Shown here piece after piece: positions 1-8,598 of a stretch of 36,578 bases of DNA (the stretch's first letter is position 1; each line of letters opens with the position of its first letter). This DNA comes from an uncultured Gammaproteobacteria bacterium (GTDB lineage: Bacteria; Pseudomonadota; Gammaproteobacteria; Pseudomonadales; Ketobacteraceae). The notes under the pieces were generated by a model. The model was not told the origin of the DNA. It ran no database searches and saw only the letters and a list, made by a program, of their open reading frames with translations. The stretch covers positions 1 through 36,578 of the forward strand of contig CAJXZM010000051.1 of assembly GCA_913063125.1 (NCBI GenBank), read 5' to 3'. The translations under genes and the position numbers were made by a program.

Positions 1-251
1 CAAATTTTTTGAGTGGAAGCAAAAATAAGAGGAGGTACAAACGCATACAAAACAAGGTCAGGGCTCAACGTTAATTCTGGTAAGCCTAAATTGAGATAAT
101 GCGCTACTCCCCCATAACCTACTCCCAACAACAATACCCATATAATGTCAGGAAAAATCATTGCACGTTGGGAGTAATATGAGAGCGCATTAAGAGCAAT
201 TAGGCCAAGCACACCAAAAGCAACTAGAGAAAATACAAGCTCATCATGCAT
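1..251 (-). CDS. Na+/H+ antiporter (CPA1/NhaP-like), N-terminal fragment
   Basis: The reading frame starts at the ATG at 251 and runs off the left edge, giving about 83 residues. The translation begins MHDELVFSLVAFGVLG and has two or three hydrophobic segments. It contains PDIIWVLLLGVGYG and SPDLVLYAFVPPLIF, which match the first helices of CPA1-family sodium/proton exchangers, where a PDL-x5-PPLIF-type motif is characteristic. Such proteins exchange protons for Na+ or other cations across the inner membrane. A purine-rich GAGAG lies about 9 bases upstream as a possible ribosome site. It is the last of the leftward genes after msrA. Family assignment is fairly sure; ion specificity cannot be judged from the fragment. 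Confidence 0.75.
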   Translation of the reverse strand, partial: MHDELVFSLVAFGVLGLIALNALSYYSQRAMIFPDIIWVLLLGVGYGGVAHYLNLGLPELTLSPDLVLYAFVPPLIFASTQKI

Positions 252-293
252 AAATAACTCTCTACAAATACATTGTGTGGCGGCGTGTGCTCG

Positions 294-797
294 CTAACCC
301 TTCTTTGATGGCAACACCCAACCAGACCGAGGAAAATGACAAGTATAACCATTTGGAAGCCGCTCAAGGTAATCTTGATGCTCAGGCTCTGCCTCCCAAA
401 AATCACCTGCAGCCTCCAATTCCGTCACCACGCGCCCAGGCCATAACCCAGAAGAATTGACATCATCAATCGTGCGTACGGCTTCTTGTCGCTGTTCTTC
501 AGAGTCATAATAAATCGCTGAACGATAAGAAGCGCCGCAATCGTTGCCTTGACGATGCTCCGTTGTCGGATCGTGAATTTGAAAAAAGAATTCCAGGATT
601 TGCCGATAATTGATGACATCACTCTCGAATATGATTTCAATTGCCTCAGCATGGCTGCCATGATTACGATAAGTTGCATTCGGAACGTCGCCGCCAGCAT
701 AACCCACACGAGTAGACGTAACTCCAGGGAGTTTTCGGATAAGGCCCTGCATTCCCCAAAAACAGCCGCCCGCTAACACCGCACGTTCGTTCTCCAT
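294..797 (-). CDS. msrA: Peptide-methionine (S)-S-oxide reductase MsrA
   Basis: This 167-residue protein has the MsrA active-site motif GGCFWG near the N-terminus (nucleophile Cys12), followed by [13 protein letters not shown] and by YRSAIYY in the substrate pocket region. MsrA reduces the S-epimer of methionine sulfoxide in free or protein-bound form using thioredoxin. The length is typical of the short cytoplasmic form. Its ATG overlaps the msrB stop codon (TAATG), so the pair should be translationally coupled. Position 107 or so reads NDCGASYRS, where many homologues have no cysteine; it could act as a resolving residue, but this is inference. Confidence 0.95.
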   Translation of the reverse strand: MENERAVLAGGCFWGMQGLIRKLPGVTSTRVGYAGGDVPNATYRNHGSHAEAIEIIFESDVINYRQILEFFFQIHDPTTEHRQGNDCGASYRSAIYYDSEEQRQEAVRTIDDVNSSGLWPGRVVTELEAAGDFWEAEPEHQDYLERLPNGYTCHFPRSGWVLPSKKG

Positions 798-1246
798 TAT
801 ACCCCCTCCTCTACTTGGTCGATATATGCACCATAGCCTTCACCTTCCATTTCATCTCGATGAATAAAACGTAGGGATGCTGAATTGATACAATAACGCA
901 GCCCACCACGATCAACCGGCCCGTCAGTAAAAACATGCCCCAGATGACTATCACCACCAGCGGAACGCACTTCGGTGCGAACCATGCCATGAGTTCCATC
1001 ACGTAGTTCGGTCACATTTCCTGTTTCAATGGGCTTGGTAAAACTAGGCCAGCCACAACCAGATTCAAATTTATCAGACGAAGCAAACAATGGCTCTCCC
1101 GACACGATATCGACATAAACCCCTGCCTTTTCGTTATAAAGATGCTCTCCCGTTCCCGCTCGCTCGGTACCATTCTCTTGCGTTACCCGAAACTGTTCTT
1201 TACTTAATGCAGCAACAGCCGAATCCGTTTTTTGGTACAGGGTCAT
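797..1246 (-). CDS. msrB: Peptide-methionine (R)-S-oxide reductase MsrB
   Basis: This 149-residue protein reduces the R-epimer of methionine sulfoxide. Signature blocks are [11 protein letters not shown] (Cys64, likely resolving), [10 protein letters not shown] and [11 protein letters not shown] (catalytic Cys119). The two CxxC zinc-binding pairs of the zinc-type MsrB are absent: the first should sit in the segment reading [13 protein letters not shown], which has no cysteine. It therefore belongs to the zinc-free group, like the MsrB domain of fused MsrAB proteins. An AAGGA ribosome site lies 5 bases before the ATG. It is immediately upstream of and coupled to msrA. Confidence 0.95.
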   Translation of the reverse strand: MTLYQKTDSAVAALSKEQFRVTQENGTERAGTGEHLYNEKAGVYVDIVSGEPLFASSDKFESGCGWPSFTKPIETGNVTELRDGTHGMVRTEVRSAGGDSHLGHVFTDGPVDRGGLRYCINSASLRFIHRDEMEGEGYGAYIDQVEEGV

Positions 1247-1284
1247 AACTATCCTTTTTTAGTTTAGTTAACTGTTTGATTATT

Positions 1285-1854
1285 TTATTGCCGGAGAACC
1301 GGGTAGGCCTCAGTATAAATCCAATCGTTACTCTTTGCTGGCACATGACAGCCCAAACAGTCACTTTTATAGTTGGTAGCAGCATTCTTTCCCTTATTAT
1401 CAGGCTTAAACAGTGCCCAACCCCAGCCCTCACCCCACATTGCATTACCAGAAAATCGCCCTTTCGAATCTTTGATCATCACAAACCACTGTTTAAGGCC
1501 AGAAGTTGAATGGCTAACGCCTTGCCCTGTAGTGTATTCGCCTTTCTCTGATGCTCTCAATTCCTTTATGAGAGTTGCACCATCAGGAAACTTTCCGGTC
1601 TTGCGAAACGCCTCAATTGACGCCCTCTCTGTATACACGTCATGAAAGCCACTGGCCCCGCCGTCAGGCACGAACCAAGAACCCAAGTGGGCCATCGAGA
1701 TTCTAAAATCCTGCGGAAAACTTATGTTACCTTTTTTGTCGACGTAAGGTGAAAATCCTGGCTCTCCAGCAATAACGGGGGAAGATAAAAGAGCACCTAC
1801 TGAAAATAGAAGCGTACAGAATGCACTCAATTTAAGGGTTATTTTATCCATCAT
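1285..1854 (-). CDS. Cytochrome P460 family haem protein, second copy
   Basis: This 189-residue exported protein has a signal peptide (hydrophobic residues about 10-29, cleavage near VIAG-EPG) and one c-type haem site, CLGCH (166-170), close to the C-terminus. The spacing of the haem motif and the blocks GFHDVYTERASIEAFRKTGKFPDG match the cytochrome P460 fold. Known P460 proteins oxidise hydroxylamine or bind nitric oxide, but many environmental members have no tested role. Here the context is oxidative-damage repair (msrBA directly downstream) rather than nitrification. Only 2 bases separate it from the upstream paralogue, so the two are co-translated; an AAAGG ribosome site lies in the end of that gene. 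Confidence 0.85.
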   Translation of the reverse strand: MMDKITLKLSAFCTLLFSVGALLSSPVIAGEPGFSPYVDKKGNISFPQDFRISMAHLGSWFVPDGGASGFHDVYTERASIEAFRKTGKFPDGATLIKELRASEKGEYTTGQGVSHSTSGLKQWFVMIKDSKGRFSGNAMWGEGWGWALFKPDNKGKNAATNYKSDCLGCHVPAKSNDWIYTEAYPVLRQ

Positions 1855-1856
1855 CG

Positions 1857-2501
1857 TTAGTTACCTTTTGGCTCGTCGTAGCTATTTTGTAGATCCGACG
1901 CATGGCCACCTGATGCTTTCATACCCGTTCCCTTTCCCGCATTTAGCACTGGATAATATTGGGTGAACACAAAGTCATCAGCCGCTGCCGTTGCATGACA
2001 GGCATTACATGATGCCGTCGCAAATGGTTTTGCGGTAGCCGACAATGTTTTATGATCTTTACTTGAAAAACTGTAATATGCCCAATTACCGGGTTCTTTG
2101 GGGAAATGTTTTTTACTCTTTATAGTCGCTTCTAGACCTAAAAACTCTCCCTGAAAAAAACCTTTACCACTAACAGCCGCCTTCGAACCTACCGAAACTA
2201 ACTCTTTCATCAATATAGTGCCATCACGAAATTCACCGGTCTTTTTCCAGTGCGCCCAACTTTTCGGATCAATATAGACGTTATGGAATTCGGGAAACGC
2301 GGCCTTTCCATTATTGAGATCATTTGGCGTAACTGGAGTTCCAGCATAAACCCACTCACGATACCCAGTAGGTCGCTCGAGCTCGCCACCTTTAATAGTA
2401 AAAAATTCCTCTGCAGCCAATGGACTGGAAACAGATAACATTGCCAAAGTTCCTACAAATGCAATATTTGATAGAACAGTGTTTTTTAACTTTAGTTTCA
2501 T
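1857..2501 (-). CDS. Cytochrome P460 family haem protein, first copy
   Basis: I use the ATG at 2501 rather than the GTG at 2510 because a GGGAG ribosome site is then spaced correctly. The 214-residue product has a signal peptide (cleavage near SPLAA-EE) and a single haem-attachment motif CNACH (165-169). It shares with its downstream neighbour the block EFHNVYIDPKSWAHWKKTGEF and a C-terminal QYYPVLN, so the two arose by tandem duplication. It should act in the periplasm. A LysR gene lies upstream on the same strand, with 226 bases between them that could hold the promoter. The substrate is unknown. Confidence 0.85.
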   Translation of the reverse strand: MKLKLKNTVLSNIAFVGTLAMLSVSSPLAAEEFFTIKGGELERPTGYREWVYAGTPVTPNDLNNGKAAFPEFHNVYIDPKSWAHWKKTGEFRDGTILMKELVSVGSKAAVSGKGFFQGEFLGLEATIKSKKHFPKEPGNWAYYSFSSKDHKTLSATAKPFATASCNACHATAAADDFVFTQYYPVLNAGKGTGMKASGGHASDLQNSYDEPKGN

Positions 2502-2727
2502 TTTACTCACTCCCTCTCTCTATAGTGTTAACCTAGTTTTTAAATACTAGCAATTAGATTAGGACGAGAGAAATAGAGAATTGTTACCGTATCATAAGCA
2601 TTACTTATAATGGCTAAAAACCACCCAAGCGGCTTTACGGTTAAAAAGCCCAGCTATGGGTATAATGCATCGCCGCAGAACTACAAACACGGCAATTTAA
2701 ACCTAAAAACTTCGCTTGTGGCGAGAA

Positions 2728-3633
2728 TCACACTAAGTTTGCAAGTGGGTGATCTTCAGCCGACCAATCGTGGTTATCTACATGCTTTATAAACATATCC
2801 AATGCTGCTGTGGCAACCCCTTGATCAGCTGTAGCAAATTCAACCCTTCGAGACAATGTAGGCTCAATGATAGCTCTGTATTCGAGCTCGGGGCGTAAAA
2901 GTGAAAAACGCGGAATCACGGTAACCCCCATACCATCACGAACCATGCTCTGAATCCAGTCTTCACGCTGACTAGTATATGCGACATTAAGTCGAATCGT
3001 TTCATCAGCGCAAAACTTGATAAAATCTTGCCTGAATTCACAATGCAACCGATCAACATAGCTTTGCTTAGCAATATCTCTAAGCGGTACAACATTCATA
3101 TCGGCAAATTCATGACCTTTGGGAAATGCAACAACCATTGGCTCTTCAAACAAATCGATATAACTCAGCTCTGGATGAGGCAAACTATGAAACCCACAAA
3201 ACGCGCCATCAAGCTCGCCTGAGAGCAATAAATTAGGTATTGAATCAAGTGTTACATCGTGAAGCGTGAACGAAACCATCGGATGCTGTACCTGAAAGTC
3301 TTCTAACAAGCGCGCAAGTACTCTTGGGCCTATTGTGCACATAATCCCAATATTTAGCTCATCGATTTCACCAGAGATAACTGCCTTCGAAGTCGCTCTT
3401 ACCAATTGCCGCGAGCGGTCAATTTGCTCAAAATGCCTGCGCAACGATTTCCCTAGAGTTGTAACGCTAATCTCTCGACCGTTCCTGCAAACAAGCTCTC
3501 CTCCAAGTTCATCTTCAAGCCGTCTGATTGCTTGAGTTAATGCAGGCTGCGAGACGAAACATTGCTCTGCAGCACGAGTAAAATTCAGAGTTTCCGACAG
3601 TGTCAGAAAATAGCGTATTTGATTAAAATCCAT
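2728..3633 (-). CDS. LysR family transcriptional regulator
   Basis: This 301-residue protein has the classic LysR N-terminal winged helix (MDFNQIRYFLTLSETLNFTRAAEQCFVSQ at the start, recognition region PALTQAIRRLE) followed by a periplasmic-binding-like effector domain. Two cysteines at residues 198 and 208, within HCEFRQDFIKFC, lie near the positions of the OxyR redox pair, and the genes downstream repair oxidised methionine. That is suggestive only, since many LysR proteins carry a conserved cysteine here. It is transcribed in the same direction as the cytochrome and msr genes, not divergently as is usual for LysR targets, so its regulon is uncertain. Confidence 0.9.
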   Translation of the reverse strand: MDFNQIRYFLTLSETLNFTRAAEQCFVSQPALTQAIRRLEDELGGELVCRNGREISVTTLGKSLRRHFEQIDRSRQLVRATSKAVISGEIDELNIGIMCTIGPRVLARLLEDFQVQHPMVSFTLHDVTLDSIPNLLLSGELDGAFCGFHSLPHPELSYIDLFEEPMVVAFPKGHEFADMNVVPLRDIAKQSYVDRLHCEFRQDFIKFCADETIRLNVAYTSQREDWIQSMVRDGMGVTVIPRFSLLRPELEYRAIIEPTLSRRVEFATADQGVATAALDMFIKHVDNHDWSAEDHPLANLV

Positions 3634-3751
3634 GACCTTTCATTAACCGTTGATTGTAAATATTAATAGGGCGCTACCTAAAATAGGATAACTCCGGTTC
3701 TAGCTTTAGGAAAATACTAGCTTAACCTTTGCAGCGATATCTACCTTGTGA

Positions 3752-3804
3752 ATGATTAGATACAAAAAAGGGCGCCATAGGCACCCTTTTTTGTATCTAA
3801 TCAT
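3752..3804 (-). terminator. Rho-independent terminator after recA
   Basis: Two 25-base arms (3752-3776 and 3780-3804) pair with a single G-T wobble or mismatch around a 3-base loop. The inner part is GGGTGCC/GGCGCCC, followed on the recA transcript by a run of six T. It lies 17 bases past the recA stop. The flanking A/T runs make it symmetrical, so it could also stop transcription coming the other way. Confidence 0.9.
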
Positions 3805-3820
3805 CTTTTCAAAAAATCGA

Positions 3821-4849
3821 TTACGCCTCGACCTCTTCCTTTACCTCAGGCTCCGGGTCGTTAGACGTTAATAACTGCGCACGAATATCCCGTTCAATTT
3901 CCTCAGCAATCTCTGCATTTTCACTTAAGTATTTAGCAGCATTGGCTTTACCCTGACCTATTTTATCGCCTTTATAGGCATACCATGCACCAGATTTATC
4001 AACAAACCCGCATTTCACCCCAAGGTCCAAGACCTCACCCATATGATAAATACCTTCGCCATAAAGGATTTGAAATTCAGCTTGCTTAAACGGTGGTGCC
4101 ACCTTGTTTTTAACAACCTTAACCCGGGTTTCATTACCTACAACTTCATCACCCTGCTTCACGGCTCCCGTTCGACGAATATCTAACCTTACAGAAGAAT
4201 AAAACTTTAATGCGTTACCGCCTGTCGTTGTTTCTGGTGAACCAAACATAACACCAATCTTCATACGAATTTGGTTAATAAATATAACCAAACAATTGGC
4301 GTGCTTTACGCTACCGGTCAACTTACGCAACGCCTGAGACATTAGTCGCGCCTGCAAACCGACATGAGTGTCCCCCATATCGCCTTCCAATTCTGCCTTT
4401 GGTACCAAAGCAGCAACCGAATCAATAATGATCACATCAACAGCATTTGAACGAATCAACATATCGGTAATTTCTAGTGCTTGCTCTCCAGTATCAGGCT
4501 GTGATACCAACAAATTATCAACATCAACACCAAGTTTGCCCGCGTAAATCGGATCAAGCGCATGCTCAGCATCAACAAATGCACATGTAGCGCCTTGTTT
4601 TTGTGCTTCTGCAACAACTTGTAATGTTAACGTTGTTTTACCCGAGGACTCAGGGCCATAAATTTCAACAATACGACCTTTCGGTAACCCACCAATTCCC
4701 AAGGCTATATCCAACCCTAATGAACCTGTAGAAATCGCAGGGATTGCTTGATGTTGCTGATCTCCCATGCGCATTACCGAACCTTTACCAAACTGACGAT
4801 CTATTTGTGACAATGCCGCACTCAGCGCTTTCTTTTTATTCTCATCCAT
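3821..4849 (-). CDS. recA: Recombinase RecA
   Basis: I choose the ATG at 4849 (342 residues, [20 protein letters not shown]) because an AGGG ribosome site lies 7 bases upstream. The longer frame back to 4891 has no homology. The Walker A motif GPESSGKT is at 65-72, with further hallmark blocks [27 protein letters not shown] and [12 protein letters not shown]. RecA forms the strand-exchange filament on single-stranded DNA and triggers LexA cleavage. The C-terminus is acidic, as usual. A LexA box lies 109 bases upstream. No recX gene follows; a strong terminator and then the LysR gene come instead. Confidence 0.99.
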   Translation of the reverse strand: MDENKKKALSAALSQIDRQFGKGSVMRMGDQQHQAIPAISTGSLGLDIALGIGGLPKGRIVEIYGPESSGKTTLTLQVVAEAQKQGATCAFVDAEHALDPIYAGKLGVDVDNLLVSQPDTGEQALEITDMLIRSNAVDVIIIDSVAALVPKAELEGDMGDTHVGLQARLMSQALRKLTGSVKHANCLVIFINQIRMKIGVMFGSPETTTGGNALKFYSSVRLDIRRTGAVKQGDEVVGNETRVKVVKNKVAPPFKQAEFQILYGEGIYHMGEVLDLGVKCGFVDKSGAWYAYKGDKIGQGKANAAKYLSENAEIAEEIERDIRAQLLTSNDPEPEVKEEVEA

Positions 4850-4957
4850 TTTTCGACCCTCAATATTGATACGCATGTTTGGCATGCACACTTGAAATAG
4901 TTGTTTGTATTGCGTTATTTCATTAAACCCTTAGGATTCATAACCGCAGAACAAACA

Positions 4958-4973
4958 CTGTAAATTTGAACAG
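4958..4973 (-). promoter_or_regulatory. LexA (SOS) box of recA
   Basis: The sequence CTGTAAATTTGAACAG fits the gammaproteobacterial LexA operator CTGT-N8-ACAG exactly, with an A/T-rich centre. It sits between the pncC stop and the recA start, 109 bases before the ATG, so recA has its own SOS-regulated promoter although pncC lies just upstream on the same strand. Confidence 0.9.
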
Positions 4974-4978
4974 TATTA

Positions 4979-5533
4979 TTACACAAGATTTTCAACTTCG
5001 CCAATATCCACTGCATTTTTTTTATTCTTTTCTTTCCATTCCAGTATCCGAACCAACAACCCTTGCAATGCCATAGCAACGGCTCCGCTCCTCACGGCAG
5101 CCCGATCTCCAGGAAAAACCATCCTTGTAGCATCAATTTGGCCTTCTACTGCCCACGCAATCCACACCAAACCAACCGGTTTTTCCTCAGTTCCACCTTC
5201 CGGCCCAGCTAAGCCACTAATAGCGACTGAAAATGTAGCATTTGACTTTTTTATTGCCCCTTTTGCCATCTCTTGAACAACGGCTTTACTCACAGCACCA
5301 TGTTTTTTCAGAGTTGTCACTTTAACACCTAACATTTTTCGCTTGGCATCATTCGAATAAACAACAAAACCTCGGTCAAACCACCCTGAACTACCAGCCA
5401 CAGAGGTGACTGCAGACGAAACGCCGCCCCCTGTACAGGACTCTGCCGTGCTAATTAAGGCACCTTGACCCTCTAATGCTTTTCCTAAATGTGCAGCAAG
5501 CTCATCTGCCACAACATGACCCAAATCCACCAC
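4979..5533 (-). CDS. pncC: Nicotinamide-nucleotide amidohydrolase PncC (CinA C-terminal type)
   Basis: This 184-residue single-domain CinA protein has the motifs ISTAESCTGGGVSSAVTSVAGSS, VVYSNDAKRKMLGV and AISGLAGPEGGTEEKPVGLVW, which form the active site of the nicotinamide mononucleotide deamidase. It returns NMN to nicotinic acid mononucleotide in the NAD salvage cycle. The start is a GTG at 5533 (a second GTG follows at once), with AAGGGG 8 bases upstream. It precedes recA in the order common in Pseudomonas-like bacteria, where mutS is divergent; that original neighbour is now 29 kb away because of the inserted element. Confidence 0.93.
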   Translation of the reverse strand: MVDLGHVVADELAAHLGKALEGQGALISTAESCTGGGVSSAVTSVAGSSGWFDRGFVVYSNDAKRKMLGVKVTTLKKHGAVSKAVVQEMAKGAIKKSNATFSVAISGLAGPEGGTEEKPVGLVWIAWAVEGQIDATRMVFPGDRAAVRSGAVAMALQGLLVRILEWKEKNKKNAVDIGEVENLV

Positions 5534-5737
5534 GTGGTTGGCCCCTTCTGTCCATTAAATTAGGCGCAAATACTACCGCAGTTTTTATTCGTAAACACGA
5601 CTTTTCAACGATCTTAACAATGAAGACCTAAACAGGTTAACCCTCAAACAAAAGATCCCACGTTAAGGCTAGATCCCACACCAAATGGACTATATCATTG
5701 CCCTTTTCAATAACACCCAATAGATAAGCGAACCTCA
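5534..5737. promoter_or_regulatory. Native divergent promoter region pncC / old mutS start
   Basis: This 204-base gap separates the pncC start from the stranded native mutS start codon, so it should hold both original promoters. It contains two copies of AGATCCCAC (5653-5661 and 5671-5679) exactly 18 bases apart, a possible operator. I cannot assign -10 and -35 boxes with confidence. Confidence 0.5.
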
Positions 5738-5809
5738 ATGACAACCGTGACAGACCCACTCGCAAAACACACCCCTATGATGCATAGGTGGATTAGCATT
5801 GATTTATAA
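5738..5809 (+). pseudogene. mutS: Stranded 5' end of native mutS
   Basis: From the ATG at 5738 the frame reads MTTVTDPLAKHTPMM and then diverges into HRWISIDL and a stop. The intact mutS at the right edge reads [26 protein letters not shown]. The shared HTPMM lies in the same frame at both junctions, and DNA identity covers CACAC(C/A)CCTATGATGCA. This is therefore the original mutS start, cut off from its gene by the insertion. If translated it would give only a 23-residue peptide. Confidence 0.85.
5768..5784 (+). repeat. Left attachment site (attL) of the integrative element
   Basis: CACACCCCTATGATGCA here and CACACACCTATGATGCA at 35128-35144 agree at 16 of 17 bases, in direct orientation, in the same frame of mutS. 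They mark the crossover region of the tyrosine recombinase encoded at 33506-34864. Confidence 0.82.
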
Positions 5810-5837
5810 GGTTATTTTCTTAAACTTCTGAATTAGT

Positions 5838-5857
5838 TACACTTTTACCTACACTTA
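5838..5857 (+). repeat. Left copy of the terminal repeat (possible integrase arm site)
   Basis: This 20-base stretch contains CACTT-N4-CCTACACTTA and matches 34967-34986 at 19 of 20 bases in the same orientation. It lies 54 bases inside the left junction. Paired copies near both ends fit arm-type sites for Int or an excision factor; binding is inferred. Confidence 0.6.
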
Positions 5858-6137
5858 ACTGTGCGCTTCAGTGATATACAATGCTCTCAGATGATATGGA
5901 ATGGGCTAAAAAGAACCGCCTTAAAGCACGATGATACGGCTTGATACCATACAACGTCAGCTATCATTTTCATGATTAACGGCTTTCTTAACCCCTCGCG
6001 ACAACGATTATGCATAACAGTACTGCAAATCAGCATTGGCTTTATTAAATCAAGTTGACATCAAGCCAAACAAACGTAATGCCATATTAATAAACCGAGC
6101 AACCCTCCCATTAGCAGCATCGCTTTAATGCCAATCT
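5858..6137. other. Gene-free left end of the element
   Basis: Together with the repeat before it this makes about 330 bases without a credible gene. No open frame has a ribosome site and I see no strong hairpin followed by a T-run. It probably serves the left end of the element, together with the arm-like repeat. Confidence 0.5.
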
Positions 6138-6479
6138 TTAGCAATTCAACAATGAACCTGTCAGTCTCGAAGAAGGCAATGGTAGATTCAGCTGAACTTC
6201 TTGGTAATTGTCGTCACCTACTTGAGGAATGGTATCTGATACCGGTAATAACTCGCTCTCTTCAACACCCTCAACTTCATCAATGTCATCAGTGAAGGGT
6301 AAAGACATATCCAAGCCTTCATAATCCATCATTTCTTCTCCGAGTTCTTCTAGTAATACACCGCCATCATCGAATTGGGATTGATGATAAATGTTGGTGA
6401 TGATTTCGGTACACTCTTGATGAGTTGGGCCTAATAGGGCCTCAGGGTCAAAGGTATTTGTTTCAGGTTGTTTATTCAT
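6138..6479 (-). CDS. Small acidic hypothetical protein
   Basis: I use the ATG at 6479 (113 residues, MNKQPETNTFDPEALLG) because AGGA lies 8 bases before it; a longer frame to 6512 lacks this. The protein is very rich in Asp and Glu through the middle (GGVLLEELGEEMMDYEG, DDIDEVEGVEESE) and has no cysteine until the last residue and no membrane segment. I do not recognise a family. Strongly acidic small proteins on mobile elements can be DNA mimics or anti-restriction factors, but nothing here proves that. It is the leftmost gene of the element. Confidence 0.55.
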   Translation of the reverse strand: MNKQPETNTFDPEALLGPTHQECTEIITNIYHQSQFDDGGVLLEELGEEMMDYEGLDMSLPFTDDIDEVEGVEESELLPVSDTIPQVGDDNYQEVQLNLPLPSSRLTGSLLNC

Positions 6480-6513
6480 GATGTCTTTCCTGTAAATGAC
6501 GCGCACAGGCAAA

Positions 6514-6533
6514 CCTTCCGCTTAAACGGAAGG
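6514..6533. repeat. Short inverted repeat
   Basis: CCTTCCG and CGGAAGG form a perfect 7-bp stem with a 6-base loop. It lies in the leader of the 113-residue gene and downstream of the membrane-protein gene. There is no T-run on either strand, so terminator function is doubtful. Confidence 0.4.
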
Positions 6534-6639
6534 CGTAGCTGTGCTACTTAGGGTTTATTTAGATTAATAAAAACAAGAACTTCAATCTGTTTACTGGGCT
6601 GACCATATAGCACTCTGCCGGTATGGCAATATAATCGCC

Positions 6640-6876
6640 CTACACATTTTTTGGCTCATCCTGTAACAGCCAATAACTGAGCATATCAATCGCACCCTGT
6701 ACAATTTTGACAAGGGCCAACAGTAAGAGCCCCATTAGAATACCTTTTGACGTTACTTCGGTAATAACTAGAAACACTTGTAACAACAGGAGTGCTGATA
6801 CCAACATTGCTATGTCCTTCATATTTATAGATTTCATTCTAAGTAAGATAAATTGTGCATCGTTATATGTTTTCAT
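6640..6876 (-). CDS. Small two-helix membrane protein
   Basis: The 78-residue product has two hydrophobic stretches, about residues 20-41 (MKDIAMLVSALLLLQVFLVI) and 46-62 (ILMGLLLLALVKIVQGA), joined by a short turn, with a charged C-terminal tail. A ribosome site AAGGAAA precedes the ATG. I recognise no family. It could be a holin-like or stress protein, but the size and charge pattern are not specific. It lies in the leftward group of small genes at the left end of the element. Confidence 0.5.
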   Translation of the reverse strand: MKTYNDAQFILLRMKSINMKDIAMLVSALLLLQVFLVITEVTSKGILMGLLLLALVKIVQGAIDMLSYWLLQDEPKNV

Positions 6877-7020
6877 GAGATTATTTCCTTCTTCTTTGGG
6901 TTTGTTATCAGATCAATAGGCACAGAGAAGCCCACAGAGCATTACTCCATGCTTCTAAATCTAATAGGGGTGATAGGTATTCAATCAGTAGCAGAACGCT
7001 ACCTATAAGGATCTATTTAA

Positions 7021-7036
7021 ACATTCGACCGAATGT
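7021..7036. promoter_or_regulatory. Inverted repeat, possible operator
   Basis: ACATTCG-AC-CGAATGT is a perfect 7-bp inverted repeat with a 2-base centre in the 203-base gap between two small genes. The spacing suits a dimeric regulator better than an RNA hairpin. Its function is not known. Confidence 0.35.
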
Positions 7037-7079
7037 AATTAATGGAACGTCTCTTTCGTTCTGTTTATTACAATCGTGT

Positions 7080-7271
7080 CTATTGCGGGTATCCATCAAC
7101 AACTGACTCCACTGAATTACAAACATGACAATCTTCGATGACATAAGAAGTTAGCCCCTCTTGTTCGGCAAGAAGGCAAACTTCCTCCTCTGAGTTTGCA
7201 ACAATAAAAATAACCGATGACTCGATGCTTTTATAGGATAAAACAGTATATATAAAAGTTGAATTAGACAT
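7080..7271 (-). CDS. Small hypothetical protein
   Basis: Start ATG 7271 is preceded by CGAGG at 7 bases, giving 63 residues (MSNSTFIYTVLSYKSIESS). The sequence is a mix of short beta-like and helical stretches with two cysteines in DCHVC near the C-terminus. I recognise no family. The alternating pattern (VIFIVANSEEEVCLLAEQEGL) resembles a small alpha/beta domain. It is transcribed with the flanking small genes of the left part of the element. Confidence 0.45.
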   Translation of the reverse strand: MSNSTFIYTVLSYKSIESSVIFIVANSEEEVCLLAEQEGLTSYVIEDCHVCNSVESVVDGYPQ

Positions 7272-7434
7272 GGTAAAACCTCGAATTTTAGGCACACTTA
7301 CCCGTTCCTGATTAACCTTTTTAGGCCAGGAATTGGTTTATGTACGGAGTGATATTTTTAGGAAATGGTTTGTTTAGTTACTTCGCCCATTAGACGACAA
7401 CAATTTAAACTGCACAGGGTGTGCTAAGAATGGA

Positions 7435-7965
7435 TTAGATTAAACCTCTTTCTGCCATACTGACGCTTTCAGTACCACCAACGATGATATGATCCAGCAC
7501 TCTTATATCAACAAAGCCCAGTGCATTTACTAGACGCTCAGTTATTAGCTTATCTGACTCACTAGGCTCAGGTATACCACTCGGGTGGTTATGAACCATT
7601 ATGATGGCAGCCGCGTTATGACTAAGACAGCTTTTAACAACCTCTCTTGGATATACAGATGCACCATCAATGGTACCCATAAACATTTCTTTATAGGCAA
7701 TAACAGAATGCTGGTTATCCAAAAATATAATCGCAAACACCTCGTGTTCCTTCTTTGCCAATTTCAGACTTAAATACTTCCTCAACATTTCCGGTGACGT
7801 TATTGTCGCTTCTCTTTTATAGTCCTGTTCAATCATGCTTAGCATTAGCTCATACATGGTTTCCTTATCAACGGGTTCAGAGAGTTGGTACTTTCCATCA
7901 CCTGCTTCGATTAACAAAGACTGTTGACGAATGGCGGTAGGATAAAGATCGTTTGAATTACTCAT
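7435..7965 (-). CDS. RadC-like JAB/MPN domain protein
   Basis: I take the ATG at 7965 (176 residues, [11 protein letters not shown]) with AAGGTG upstream; the 35 residues of the longer frame look like leader. The JAB motif is complete: a Glu in [13 protein letters not shown], then [14 protein letters not shown], which supplies the H-x-H-x7-S-x2-D metal site. It lacks the helix-hairpin-helix N-terminus of chromosomal RadC, as is usual for copies on prophages and islands. The role of such proteins is unsettled. Links to anti-restriction or recombination in mobile elements have been proposed but not shown. Confidence 0.85.
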   Translation of the reverse strand: MSNSNDLYPTAIRQQSLLIEAGDGKYQLSEPVDKETMYELMLSMIEQDYKREATITSPEMLRKYLSLKLAKKEHEVFAIIFLDNQHSVIAYKEMFMGTIDGASVYPREVVKSCLSHNAAAIIMVHNHPSGIPEPSESDKLITERLVNALGFVDIRVLDHIIVGGTESVSMAERGLI

Positions 7966-8598
7966 AGTTGTACACCTTTTCAATGATTGAATGAAAGAAA
8001 TGTATGCGTGTGAGGCAACCACCCATACGATTCCGATGGGTACCCCTTTCTTCTGGACGTATACATACATCGCTCCAGGTCTAGCCCTATGAGTTATGCG
8101 GTTTCATATATATTATGAGTTCACCTTTCTGTTTAACCGTTTTGAACCATCCACTCAGCCACCACATACCTATTGGTTCACAGCAACAGCGTGTTTGAAT
8201 GCTTAGAAATATTTTACAAGGTAGAAAAAACATAAGACAACAATTGAATCGTTAACAAATAACTTCTATATCGCAGCAAATTGACACAATAAAAACCACA
8301 TAAATCAATCCTTACGGGCAGTGAGCAGTTTGACCCACATTTTTGTGGGCTAATTCGCTCATTCACAATGAAGATATAACTAGACCACAGACATGAAATC
8401 ACATTTACGGTTCAAGATATGAACAACAAAACCGAAAACATTGCATAAATGCAGTGTTCTGCCCCAAAAGCGTTACTGGGTTACATCCATACCAACAGAA
8501 ATCATAAACGACAATGGGCTAATACAGGGAGGATAACCAAGAGAATATGAAATAGGTATTACGGGTAAAGCCTACGGCATTGCACCATAGAATAAACG
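7966..8598. other. Gene-free region between radC-like and XRE genes
   Basis: No credible gene is seen in these 633 bases. Frames present lack ribosome sites and family resemblance. The only clear structure is a hairpin at 8334-8349 (CCCACA-TTTT-TGTGGG). The region is AT-rich and has scattered GGTTCA/TGAACC half-sites, and may contain the promoter of the radC-like gene or an unrecognised small RNA. Confidence 0.4.

Noticed and set aside
8214-8402. A 62-codon frame on the minus strand in the 7966-8598 gap
   Set aside because: It has no ribosome site, a cysteine- and leucine-rich random-looking translation and no neighbours in phase; it is not supported as a gene.
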